Positions 1 to 5,412 of a stretch of DNA of 5,412 nucleotides are shown piece after piece. The stretch comes from Myxococcales bacterium UBA5297 (GTDB lineage Bacteria; Myxococcota; Myxococcia; Myxococcales; UBA5297): NCBI GenBank assembly GCA_002408385.1, contig DHSB01000237.1:1513-6924 (forward strand), in the 5' to 3' direction. The notes beneath the pieces are model-generated. The model made no database searches, was not told where the DNA came from, and was given only the letters and a program-made list of their open reading frames with translations. Made by a program: the position numbers and the translations under genes. Within the stretch, counting starts at the first letter, position 1. Each line of letters opens with the position of its first letter.

Positions 1-2
1 TC

Positions 3-1226
3 TTCGAGTACGGCTGCCTGCTCGGGGACAACTTCGACGACTCGACCATCGAGGCCGCGCTTCGCGATTCCCACGCCTCGGCTGCGTGGACCCGGTTGGA
101 GCGGGCTGCGCTCCTCGAGGCGCTGCCGGGGCGACGCCATGCGGTGCGCTCGCGACGCCATCGGGCTGCCGCCCTCGCCCGGAGCTCGGGGCCGGCCCGG
201 GAGACGATGCACCGCAACCTCGCGCAGGCGCTGCAGGGGCGCATGCTCGATGTCTCGAGCCCTCCGTCGCCCATCGAGATCGCCCGCCATCACTCGCGCG
301 GTGGCGACTGGGCGAACGCGCTCTCTTGGTGGCAGCGCGCCGTCGAGCCCGCGATCGTGCGCCGCGATCATCACGAAGCAGTGCTGCGCCTGCAGGAGCA
401 CGCAGAAGCGATTCGGCTCGCTGCTGAGGCAAGAGCTATCCCGCCCGAGCAGGCAGCGACCCAACGATTGCAGGCGCTGTCGCGCGCCTGCTCGCACGCG
501 GCGGCGGCCGGAGATCTCGGGCTCGCGCAGGCGATAGCCGAGCGTACCGCGGGTACGAAGAGCACCTCTCTCGAGGCCCAATGCGAGCAGATGCTCGCGC
601 TCGCCCGCTTGCTCCGCCTCGAGCACCGACTCGAGGAGGCAGCGGCCGCGCTCGGCAGCGCCCAGCGCTCACACCCCACCGCGGCGCTCGTGGTGCTCGC
701 CTTGGTCGAGGCCGGCGAGCAGCGCGAGGCTGCGCAAGACTGGGCCGGAGCCCGGACCGCCTACGAGAGCGCGCTCACACAGGTCCAGGCAGGCCTGTCG
801 CTGGCGCCCTGGCATGCCGAGCCCGATCTGAAGGCGCGCCTGCTGTCGCGCATCGCGAGCGTCTTGGTGCGGCTGCGCGACAACGCGGGAGCCCTGGCCA
901 GCTTCAATCAGGCGCTCGAAGCCTGCCGCCGCTCCGGGAACCACGGCGCGGAGTCGAAGCTGCTGGCCAACCTCGCATCCCTCGCCGCCCACGGAGGCCG
1001 GGACTACGAGGCCTGCCGACTCTTCGAAGCCTCTATCGCCGCCGCCGAGCGCGCGGGCGAGCTCGTCTCGAAGACGCGCCAGCTCGTCAACCTCGCTCGC
1101 GCCCTCGCCACGAGCGATCCGGCCCGGGCGCGCCAAGTGGCGGCGCAGGCCTTCGAGCTCGCCGGCGCCATCGGTTGGGAAGAAGGCCGCCGGCTGTCGC
1201 AGGCGGCCGTGGGGCCGAAACCGTAG
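3..1226 (+). CDS. C-terminal part of an AAA-ATPase/TPR signalling protein (5' end outside window)
   Basis: The reading frame is open from the left edge and stops at TAG 1224-1226, giving 407 visible residues; the true start lies upstream. The first residues (LLGDNFDDSTIEAAL, then a W-x-x-L-E helix) resemble the end of the AAA/NTPase module of large bacterial signalling ATPases. ETMHRNLAQAL (from about position 201) matches the family's usual 'lH..iA.aL' helix. The remainder is Ala/Leu/Arg-rich and helical. TPR-like units are visible around positions 880-1200, for example ALASFNQALEACRRSGN and ACRLFEASIAAAERAG. In this family such a module normally follows a Ser/Thr kinase or nucleotide cyclase domain and acts as a cytoplasmic sensor or scaffold; that upstream domain is not visible, so the catalytic type is inference. 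An internal TTG at 96 is not a credible start because the family-like sequence begins before it. A local anomaly at 131-162 is described in the findings. Confidence 0.8.
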   Translation, partial: FEYGCLLGDNFDDSTIEAALRDSHASAAWTRLERAALLEALPGRRHAVRSRRHRAAALARSSGPARETMHRNLAQALQGRMLDVSSPPSPIEIARHHSRGGDWANALSWWQRAVEPAIVRRDHHEAVLRLQEHAEAIRLAAEARAIPPEQAATQRLQALSRACSHAAAAGDLGLAQAIAERTAGTKSTSLEAQCEQMLALARLLRLEHRLEEAAAALGSAQRSHPTAALVVLALVEAGEQREAAQDWAGARTAYESALTQVQAGLSLAPWHAEPDLKARLLSRIASVLVRLRDNAGALASFNQALEACRRSGNHGAESKLLANLASLAAHGGRDYEACRLFEASIAAAERAGELVSKTRQLVNLARALATSDPARARQVAAQAFELAGAIGWEEGRRLSQAAVGPKP

Positions 1227-1281
1227 GACGGTGGCCTTTCGCCTCAGGCCGACCTGGGCGCGCCGGCGAGCTTCCGATGAC

Positions 1282-1350
1282 CTTCGAGGCAGTCGAAGTC
1301 GACCGGGGCCTTCGCGCAAGGCGGTGCAGGTGTTGAGCGTGCGCGAAGCC
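1282..1350. terminator. Candidate terminator hairpins between convergent genes
   Basis: The 123-bp gap between the two facing stop codons contains small inverted repeats. CTTCGA (1282-1287) pairs with TCGAAG (1293-1298). GCCTT (1308-1312) pairs with AAGGC (1318-1322). CTTCGCGC (1310-1317) can alternatively pair with GCGCGAAG (1341-1348). None is followed by a T-tract on either strand, so a classic intrinsic terminator is not shown. The position between convergent genes is the only other support; short stems also arise by chance in GC-rich DNA. Confidence 0.2.
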
Positions 1351-2117
1351 TAAGGCGAGTCGGCTTCTCCGGTCGGGCCTTCCGCGCCGAGCTCGGAGAC
1401 GTGCACCGCCTCGAATCCCCAACTGAAGAGCACGGGCCACGCCGAAACCCTGAAGAACTGCGAGCCCTCGATCGGCCGCGTCACGGCGACGACGCGGGTG
1501 CCCGGGCGACAGCGCTCGATCCGTTCGCGCATCCGCAGCTTCGTCTCCGAGCGCCAGGCGCACCAGTTGAGGAAGAGGTGCGTAGCCTCCGAGAGATCGG
1601 CCTCTGCCGCGTCGCCGACCTCGAGCCGCGCGCCCGCCCGCACCATCGCGCCCTCGACCGCGCGCACATGGGCCCGCAGCAGCTCGACGCCACGAGCCTC
1701 GGCGCCGAGCCAGCGGGCCGCGAGGAGCGCCCGGCCACGGCCCGCGCCGAGATCCACGAAACGGCTGCCGCGCCGCACGCCTGCGCGCCAGAAGACGAAG
1801 ACCGCGCTCGCGAGCAACACCTCGCCGTACATCAGCTCGCGAATCGTCTGGCCGGCCTGCTTGGTGGCACGGAGCGCCTCGAACGAACGCGGCCAGCGAT
1901 AGGGCGAGGCGCGAATCTCCGCCGCCCAGACCGCGAGGTACGGCCGCAGGAGCGAGGGCCGCAGCAGCAGCAGGGCCAGGTCGGTCACGCGGCCGAAGAC
2001 CGAGATGAAGAACGCGACCAGCGAGACGACCAGACGCTCGAGGGGCGACAGGCGAATCGCGTCTTCGTCGTGAAGGTCGGGGCTGGCGGCGGATGAAGGG
2101 TCGATGTCGGTCGGCAC
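1350..2117 (-). CDS. Class I SAM-dependent methyltransferase with N-terminal hydrophobic segment
   Basis: The product probably transfers a methyl group from S-adenosylmethionine; the substrate is unknown. Numbering from the GTG at 2117 (255 aa), motif I is FVDLGAGRGRALLAA (residues 120-134). The acidic residue ending beta-2 is E145 in GVEL. A GDA motif follows at 168-170, and THLFLNW (179-185) occupies the motif IV position. The order YGE...FVDLGxGxGR...GVEL...GD...AT-x-LFL is reminiscent of DOT1-like and related small bacterial methyltransferases. Residues 29-52 are strongly hydrophobic (LVVSLVAFFISVF, then LALLLL), interrupted by R43 and D46, suggesting a membrane anchor or amphipathic helix. 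The frame stays open up to a GTG at 2246 (298 aa). The extra 43 residues have weaker G/C preference at third codon positions and look non-genic, so I prefer 2117, although neither start has a good ribosome binding site. The gene is convergent with its left neighbour and divergent from the helicase. Confidence 0.82.
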   Translation of the reverse strand: MPTDIDPSSAASPDLHDEDAIRLSPLERLVVSLVAFFISVFGRVTDLALLLLRPSLLRPYLAVWAAEIRASPYRWPRSFEALRATKQAGQTIRELMYGEVLLASAVFVFWRAGVRRGSRFVDLGAGRGRALLAARWLGAEARGVELLRAHVRAVEGAMVRAGARLEVGDAAEADLSEATHLFLNWCAWRSETKLRMRERIERCRPGTRVVAVTRPIEGSQFFRVSAWPVLFSWGFEAVHVSELGAEGPTGEADSP

Positions 2118-2186
2118 GGCGGCGCCATCGTGGGAGAGAAGGCCTCGAGATTCAAACGGGTCGCGCGGTCGCCCTCCGATGTCAGC

Positions 2187-2221
2187 CCCCTCCGCTAGGC
2201 TGTTTCGCCTCACGGGAGGGG
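2187..2221. promoter_or_regulatory. GC hairpin in the divergent region, covering a Shine-Dalgarno-like sequence
   Basis: CCCCTCC (2187-2193) is perfectly complementary to GGAGGGG (2215-2221). Inside it, AGGC (2197-2200) pairs with GCCT (2207-2210) around a six-base loop. The right arm is an SD-like GGGAGGGG (2214-2221) placed just before an ATG at 2225 that is in frame with the helicase. On + strand transcripts the hairpin would hide that SD; on - strand transcripts it would lie in the methyltransferase leader. The structure is seen directly; a regulatory role is inference. No clear sigma-70 -35/-10 pair was found in this region. Confidence 0.35.
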
Positions 2222-2318
2222 ACCATGGAAAGAACACGCGCATCACACGTTGGATCCGTAAGCTGCCGCAGACCCGCCGCTCGGAAGGCGCTCGGGCGAG
2301 ACGCCGCTCGCCGCAACG

Positions 2319-2323
2319 AAGGA
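2319..2323 (+). promoter_or_regulatory. Ribosome binding site deciding the helicase start
   Basis: AAGGA lies six bases before the GTG at 2330. It supports this start over the in-frame ATG at 2225 and the open frame further upstream, whose translation is Arg-rich, shows weaker G/C preference at third codon positions, and is unlike RecQ N-termini. The RecQ motif 0 begins at residue 16 from this GTG, as expected for the family. Confidence 0.7.
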
Positions 2324-2329
2324 CTCGAC

Positions 2330-4282
2330 GTGACCACCACCATCGCCACCATCGAGGCGCTCCTCGTCGAGCGCTTTGGCTTCTCGTCCTTCCGACCGGG
2401 GCAGCGCGAGGTCGTCGAAGCGCTCCTCACGCACGACTGCGCTCTCGCCGTCTTCCCGACCGGCGCGGGAAAGTCGCTCTGCTACCAGTTGCCGGCCATC
2501 GCGCTGCCGGGGGTGACGGTCGTCGTCTCGCCGCTCATCGCGCTGATGAAGGACCAGCTCGACTTCCTGCGCAGCCGCGGAGTCCCTGCCGAGCGGCTCG
2601 ATTCGTCGCTGACCGGGGACGAGGTTCAGTCGGTCACCGCTCGGCTTCATTCGGGCGAGCTGAAGCTGCTCTTCGTCGCGCCCGAGCGCTTCAACAATGA
2701 GCGCTTCCTCGCGTCGATGCGCGAGTGCCGCATCTCGCTCTTCGCGGTCGACGAGGCGCACTGCATCTCGGAGTGGGGCCACAACTTCCGGCCCGACTAC
2801 CTCAAGCTCGCTCAGCTCGCCCGCGACTTGAAGGTCGAGCGGGTGCTCGCGCTGACGGCGACGGCGACGCCTGCGGTCGTCGAGAGCATCTGCGAGGGCT
2901 TCGGCATCCCGCCCGAGGCCGCTGTCGTGACCGGCTTCTACCGGCCGAACCTCGAGCTGCTGACCACGCCGGTGCAGGCGAGCGAGCGCGACGCGCTCCT
3001 CGTCGAGAGGCTGCGCTCCCGTCCACGCGGCTCGACCATCGTCTACGTCACGCTGCAGAAGACCGCCGAGCGCGTCGCCGAGCTGCTCGAGAAGGCGGGC
3101 TTCGCCGCGCGCGCCTACCACGCCGGGATGGACCCCGACGACCGCACCCGCGTGCAGGACTGGTGGATGGCCGCAGACGACCGCGTGGTCGTCGCGACCA
3201 TCGCCTTCGGCATGGGCATCGACAAGGCCGACGTGCGCTTCGTCTACCACTACAACCTGCCCAAGAGCCTTGAGTCGTACAGCCAGGAGATCGGCCGCGC
3301 GGGACGCGACGGCAAGCCCTCGGTGGTCGAGCTCTTCGCATGCCCAGACGACGCGCCGCTGCTCGAGAGCTTCGCCTACGGCGACACGCCGACGAACCGG
3401 AGCCTGCGCGGCCTCGTCGACGAGCTGCTCTCGGCGGGCAGGGACTTCGACGTCAGCCTCTACGACCTCTCGTCTCGCCACGACCTGCGCCAGCTCGTGC
3501 TCCGGACAGCGCTCACCTACCTCGAGCTGCTCGGCGTGCTGCGGCAGGGAACGCCCTACTACGCCGGCTACGAGGCACGGCCCATCGAGCCGCTGGAGCA
3601 GATCTTCGGGCGCTTCGACGTCAACCGGCGCAGCTTCCTCGAGAGCGTCTTCGCCTGCGCGAAGAAGGGACGAACCTGGTACGCGCTCGACCCGACGGGC
3701 GTTGCGGCGAGGCTGAAGCAGGATCGCAACCGCGTCACGCGTGCGCTCGAGTATCTGGAGCAGAAGGGGCTCATCGAGCTGCGCGTCTCGGACGTCCGCA
3801 ACCGCTACTCGAGGCTGCGGCCGTCGGAGGATGCGGCCGCGCTCGCCTCGGAGCTCGGGGAGAGGTTCCAGCGGCGCGAGGAGCAGGAGATAGCGCGTAT
3901 CCAGCAGGTGCTGCAGTTGGTGACTCTCGGCCGATGCCAGGTGAACGCGCTCGTGGGCCACTTCGGCGAGAAGCGCGAAGCGCCCTGCGGGCACTGCAGC
4001 TTCTGCAAGAGTGGCGCGGCGGCGAATCTGCCGGACCGGCGGCCGCTTCCAGCGCTGCCCGCGGGCATCGACGCCAGGGCGCTCTCGGAGGCCCGGGCGA
4101 AGAACCTCTCCGCGCTCGGCGAGGCGCGGCAACTCGCGCGATTCCTGTGCGGGCTCACCAGCCCGACCACGAGTCGAGCGCGGCTCTCCAGAAATCGGCT
4201 CTTCGGCGCGCTCGAGGGCCGCGGGTTTGCCGACGTGCTGGAGTGGTGCCGGTGCTTCGTCGCGAGGCGGGCCGCGGAGTAG
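2330..4282 (+). CDS. recQ: RecQ-family ATP-dependent DNA helicase (650 aa)
   Basis: This is a superfamily 2, 3'-to-5' DNA helicase of the RecQ family, acting in cytoplasmic DNA repair and recombination. Numbering from GTG 2330: motif 0 FGFSSFRPGQ (16-25); Walker A PTGAGKS (43-49); motif Ia VVSPLIALMKDQ (65-76); DEAH box (141-144) followed by the RecQ aromatic-rich loop CISEWGHNFRPDY (145-157); motif III LTATATP (175-181); motif IV IVYVTLQKT (237-245); motif V ATIAFGMGIDKADVR (289-303); motif VI QEIGRAGRDG (319-328). Residues about 440-500 look like a winged helix (GVAARLKQDRNRVTRALEYL, then KGLIEL). A four-cysteine zinc motif follows at C536, C553, C556 and C559. Spacings of 17, 3 and 3 are those I recall for E. 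coli RecQ, but there the zinc motif precedes the winged helix. A 91-residue tail with ARFLCGL and LFGAL replaces a recognisable HRDC domain. The length is slightly above E. coli RecQ (609 aa). No key residue is missing. Whether it is the main RecQ or a paralogue cannot be told from this window. Confidence 0.96.
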   Translation: MTTTIATIEALLVERFGFSSFRPGQREVVEALLTHDCALAVFPTGAGKSLCYQLPAIALPGVTVVVSPLIALMKDQLDFLRSRGVPAERLDSSLTGDEVQSVTARLHSGELKLLFVAPERFNNERFLASMRECRISLFAVDEAHCISEWGHNFRPDYLKLAQLARDLKVERVLALTATATPAVVESICEGFGIPPEAAVVTGFYRPNLELLTTPVQASERDALLVERLRSRPRGSTIVYVTLQKTAERVAELLEKAGFAARAYHAGMDPDDRTRVQDWWMAADDRVVVATIAFGMGIDKADVRFVYHYNLPKSLESYSQEIGRAGRDGKPSVVELFACPDDAPLLESFAYGDTPTNRSLRGLVDELLSAGRDFDVSLYDLSSRHDLRQLVLRTALTYLELLGVLRQGTPYYAGYEARPIEPLEQIFGRFDVNRRSFLESVFACAKKGRTWYALDPTGVAARLKQDRNRVTRALEYLEQKGLIELRVSDVRNRYSRLRPSEDAAALASELGERFQRREEQEIARIQQVLQLVTLGRCQVNALVGHFGEKREAPCGHCSFCKSGAAANLPDRRPLPALPAGIDARALSEARAKNLSALGEARQLARFLCGLTSPTTSRARLSRNRLFGALEGRGFADVLEWCRCFVARRAAE

Positions 4283-4288
4283 CTGGCT

Positions 4289-4301
4289 CCCGGCGGCCGG
4301 G
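4289..4301 (+). terminator. Short GC stem-loop after the helicase stop, weak terminator candidate
   Basis: CCCGG (4289-4293) and CCGGG (4297-4301) form a five-pair stem with a three-base loop, starting seven bases after the TAG. No T-run follows, so intrinsic termination is doubtful. Confidence 0.2.
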
Positions 4302-4573
4302 CGAGGCTTCGGCTTCGACCGCGTCGGCCGCTTCCGTGCGCATCGAGCAGGCACGCGCCCGAGACTGTGGAAAGCCATCGTTCCAGACCAGCCGCCGGGG
4401 CCAGGCTACGCTCGGATACGGCACCGCACGTCCTCGGCGCCGCGTCGCGGCATGGGCGCAATTCATCCGAGACGGTCGCATGCCCATTTGCCGTTGATCT
4501 CGGCTCGTCCATGAAGGCCAGATCGTCATCTCCGGCAGAAAGGTGAGCCGTCCCCGTCGTCCCGCGACACTCA

Positions 4574-4597
4574 AGCTCCGGAAGGTGGAGCTCCACG
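4574..4597 (+). promoter_or_regulatory. Ribosome binding site of the sigma gene inside overlapping inverted repeats
   Basis: The SD-like GGTGGAG (4584-4590) sits seven bases before GTG 4598 and fixes that start. It overlaps the perfect 12-bp palindrome GTGGAGCTCCAC (4585-4596). An alternative stem joins AGCTCC (4574-4579) to GGAGCT (4587-4592) with the loop GGAAGGT. Either structure would partly cover the SD, or the palindrome could be an operator. The sequence is seen directly; regulation is inference. Confidence 0.5.
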
Positions 4598-5251
4598 GTG
4601 CAGCCCTCACGCGTCCAGATCCTCGCGCCCAAGCCCCGCGCGGCCGGCGGCGGCCCGGTCCTCGCACTCGGCGACGACGCGGATCTCGTCGCTGCGCTTC
4701 GGGCCGGCCATCCCGCCGCGCCCACGGTGCTCTTCGACAGACACGCCCCGCGGGTCCAGCGCGTGCTCGTCCGGACGCTCGGGTTCGACCCGGAGATCCC
4801 CGACCTGGTGCAGGAGGTGTTCGTCCGTGCGCTACAGCGGCTCGACGGCCTGCGCGACGGCGCGAGCCTGAGCGGTTGGCTCAGCGGAATCGCGGTCTTC
4901 ACCGCCCGCGAGACCATCCGGCGCCGCGCTCGCTGGCGCTGGCTGCGCTTCCTGCCGCGGGAGGAGCTGCCCGAGGTCGAGGCGCCCCAAGCCGGCCCCG
5001 AGACGAGCGAGGCGCTGCGCAGCCTCTACGCCGTGCTCGAAGAGCTCTCGGCCGACGAGCGCATCGCCTTCGCCCTGCGGTACGTCGAGCAGATGGAGCT
5101 GACCGAGGTGGCCGAGGCCTGCGGGGTCTCGCTGGCAACCCTCAAGCGCCGGCTGGCGCGGGCCGAGAGCCGCTTCGTGGCGATCGCCCGGCGCCACCCA
5201 GCGCTCGAAGACTGGATCGAGGAGGGAGGTGCCCGATGGCGCGCCCGCTGA
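4598..5251 (+). CDS. ECF-type RNA polymerase sigma factor (sigma-70 family)
   Basis: This 217-aa protein should redirect RNA polymerase to a dedicated set of promoters. Region 2 spans about residues 28-113: ADLVAALRAGH, then a F46-D-R-H segment, then the region 2.2-like DLVQEVFVRAL (69-79), then SGWLSGIAVFTARETIRRRAR (92-112, 21 residues given here as the range with W94 and the R108-R110 cluster as key residues). A charged linker with the acidic stretch EELPEVEA follows. Region 4 covers about 138-195, with ALRYVEQMELTEVAEACGVS (159-178) and the recognition helix LATLKRRLARAESRF (179-193). No region 3 is present, as expected for ECF factors. A roughly 25-residue N-terminal extension precedes region 2. 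GTG 4598 is supported by an SD at 4584-4590. The end overlaps the next gene by 16 bp, which is typical of a sigma/anti-sigma pair. Its target genes and inducing signal are not visible. Confidence 0.93.
   Translation: MQPSRVQILAPKPRAAGGGPVLALGDDADLVAALRAGHPAAPTVLFDRHAPRVQRVLVRTLGFDPEIPDLVQEVFVRALQRLDGLRDGASLSGWLSGIAVFTARETIRRRARWRWLRFLPREELPEVEAPQAGPETSEALRSLYAVLEELSADERIAFALRYVEQMELTEVAEACGVSLATLKRRLARAESRFVAIARRHPALEDWIEEGGARWRAR
5221..5229 (+). promoter_or_regulatory. Strong ribosome binding site inside the sigma gene
   Basis: GGAGGGAGG lies six bases before ATG 5236. It sits within the last codons of the sigma gene and supports translational coupling of the two overlapping genes. Confidence 0.75.
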
Positions 5252-5412
5252 GTCCCCTGGAGCAGCTCGGCGGCGAGATCGCCCGCGAGCAGGACGAGGC
5301 GCTCGCCCGCGGTGACGGGCTCGCCGAGGCTCGGCGCGGCTTCCTCGCCGCGGCCGCGGCGATGCGCGATCCCGGGCCGCGAAGGCCTGCCTGGGCCCTG
5401 CCGGCCGCGGCC
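5236..5412 (+). CDS. N-terminus of probable FecR-like or anti-sigma partner protein (3' end outside window)
   Basis: Fifty-nine residues are visible from ATG 5236, beginning MARPLSPLEQLGGEIAREQD and still open at the right edge. The start is supported by a strong SD and by a 16-bp overlap with the sigma gene. The visible part is a charged helical, presumably cytoplasmic segment (residues about 6-40), then an Arg/Pro stretch (DPGPRRPAW, about 46-54) and the beginning of an Ala/Leu-rich run. That run may open a transmembrane helix. This layout fits the N-terminal cytoplasmic tail of FecR-domain or anti-sigma proteins encoded directly after ECF sigma genes. No HxxxCxxC zinc anti-sigma motif is seen in the visible part. 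The assignment rests mainly on position; the diagnostic domain lies beyond the window. Confidence 0.7.
   Translation, partial: MARPLSPLEQLGGEIAREQDEALARGDGLAEARRGFLAAAAAMRDPGPRRPAWALPAAA

Larger units (their letters stand above)
4283..4597. other. 315-bp intergenic stretch without a convincing gene
   Basis: Open frames cross this stretch on both strands. Their translations are Arg/Ser-rich, do not resemble known proteins, and run on as shadows of the helicase or sigma gene. Small inverted repeats are present: a compact stem just after the helicase stop, TGGAA (4368-4372) with TTCCA (4381-4385), and ATGGGC (4452-4457) with GCCCAT (4482-4487). The right half is somewhat less GC-biased than the genes and presumably carries the sigma-factor promoter. 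TTGCCG at 4488-4493 was examined as a -35 box, but no matching -10 follows at normal spacing. Confidence 0.5.

Noticed and set aside
581..1336. A 251-codon + strand frame inside the AAA/TPR gene, and its 669-1319 minus-strand counterpart
   Set aside because: Both are Arg/Gly-rich shadows. The TPR-like helical periodicity is only present in the frame ending at 1226.
1401..2096. A 231-codon + strand frame opposite the methyltransferase
   Set aside because: The minus strand has the methyltransferase motifs in this interval. The + frame gives Arg/Glu/Pro-rich sequence with no resemblance to a family.
2118..2246. N-terminal extension of the methyltransferase up to the GTG at 2246
   Set aside because: The extra 43 residues show poor third-position G/C preference and no family similarity. 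I kept the later GTG, though the 2246 start cannot be excluded because neither has a strong SD.
2330..2359. Short ACC/ATC repetition at the helicase start as a possible repeat element
   Set aside because: It is simply the Thr/Ile-rich N-terminus of the helicase, too short and imperfect to be a repeat array.
2243..4378. A 711-codon open frame antisense to the helicase gene
   Set aside because: Its length is explained by the high GC and codon phase of the helicase gene on the other strand. The translation is Arg/Glu/Val-rich with no recognisable motif, while the + strand carries every RecQ motif.
3340..4497. A 385-codon + strand frame overlapping the helicase 3' half
   Set aside because: It is an alternative frame of the helicase. 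The translation is Arg/Ala-rich and low in complexity, without motifs.
4488..4516. Sigma-70-like promoter with TTGCCG as -35
   Set aside because: The hexamer at 17-base spacing (ATGAAG) is a poor match to TATAAT, and no better pair was found nearby.
3805..4917. A 370-codon minus-strand frame spanning the helicase end, the gap and the sigma gene start
   Set aside because: It crosses two well-supported + strand genes, its product is Ser/Arg/Pro-rich, and no domain is visible. It is treated as a shadow.

Overview
The window is very GC-rich, and its real genes show strong G/C preference at third codon positions, so long shadow reading frames appear on both strands. The gene content suggests a myxobacterium-like member of the Myxococcota or another former deltaproteobacterium: an AAA-ATPase/TPR signalling protein tail, an ECF sigma factor with a probable FecR-like partner, and a RecQ-type helicase. 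This placement is inference from gene style, not from a marker gene.

Layout from left to right. (1) Positions 3-1226 (+) hold the C-terminal part of a large signalling protein. It has the end of an AAA/NTPase module followed by TPR-like helical repeats, of the type usually found behind Ser/Thr kinase or adenylate cyclase domains. (2) A short gap with several small inverted repeats separates it from a convergent gene. (3) Positions 1350-2117 (-) encode a class I SAM-dependent methyltransferase with an N-terminal hydrophobic segment. (4) A divergent intergenic region of about 210 bp contains a strong GC hairpin. (5) Positions 2330-4282 (+) encode a complete RecQ-family helicase. All helicase motifs are intact, but the cysteine zinc motif lies after the winged-helix-like region rather than before it. 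(6) A 315-bp stretch (4283-4597) has no convincing gene. (7) Positions 4598-5251 (+) encode an ECF sigma factor. (8) From 5236 to the window end, overlapping the sigma gene, starts the gene of its likely partner, probably a FecR-like or anti-sigma membrane protein, cut by the edge.

The sigma factor and the downstream gene form one translationally coupled unit, probably a cell-envelope or stress-responsive regulatory pair. The helicase and the methyltransferase are divergent neighbours, with no sequence evidence that they work together. I found no tRNA, rRNA, CRISPR array, insertion sequence or phage gene. I do not see a clearly new multi-gene system. The points most worth a second look are the domain order and C-terminal tail of the RecQ-like helicase, the hairpin-covered alternative start in front of it, and a small local frame anomaly in the first gene.
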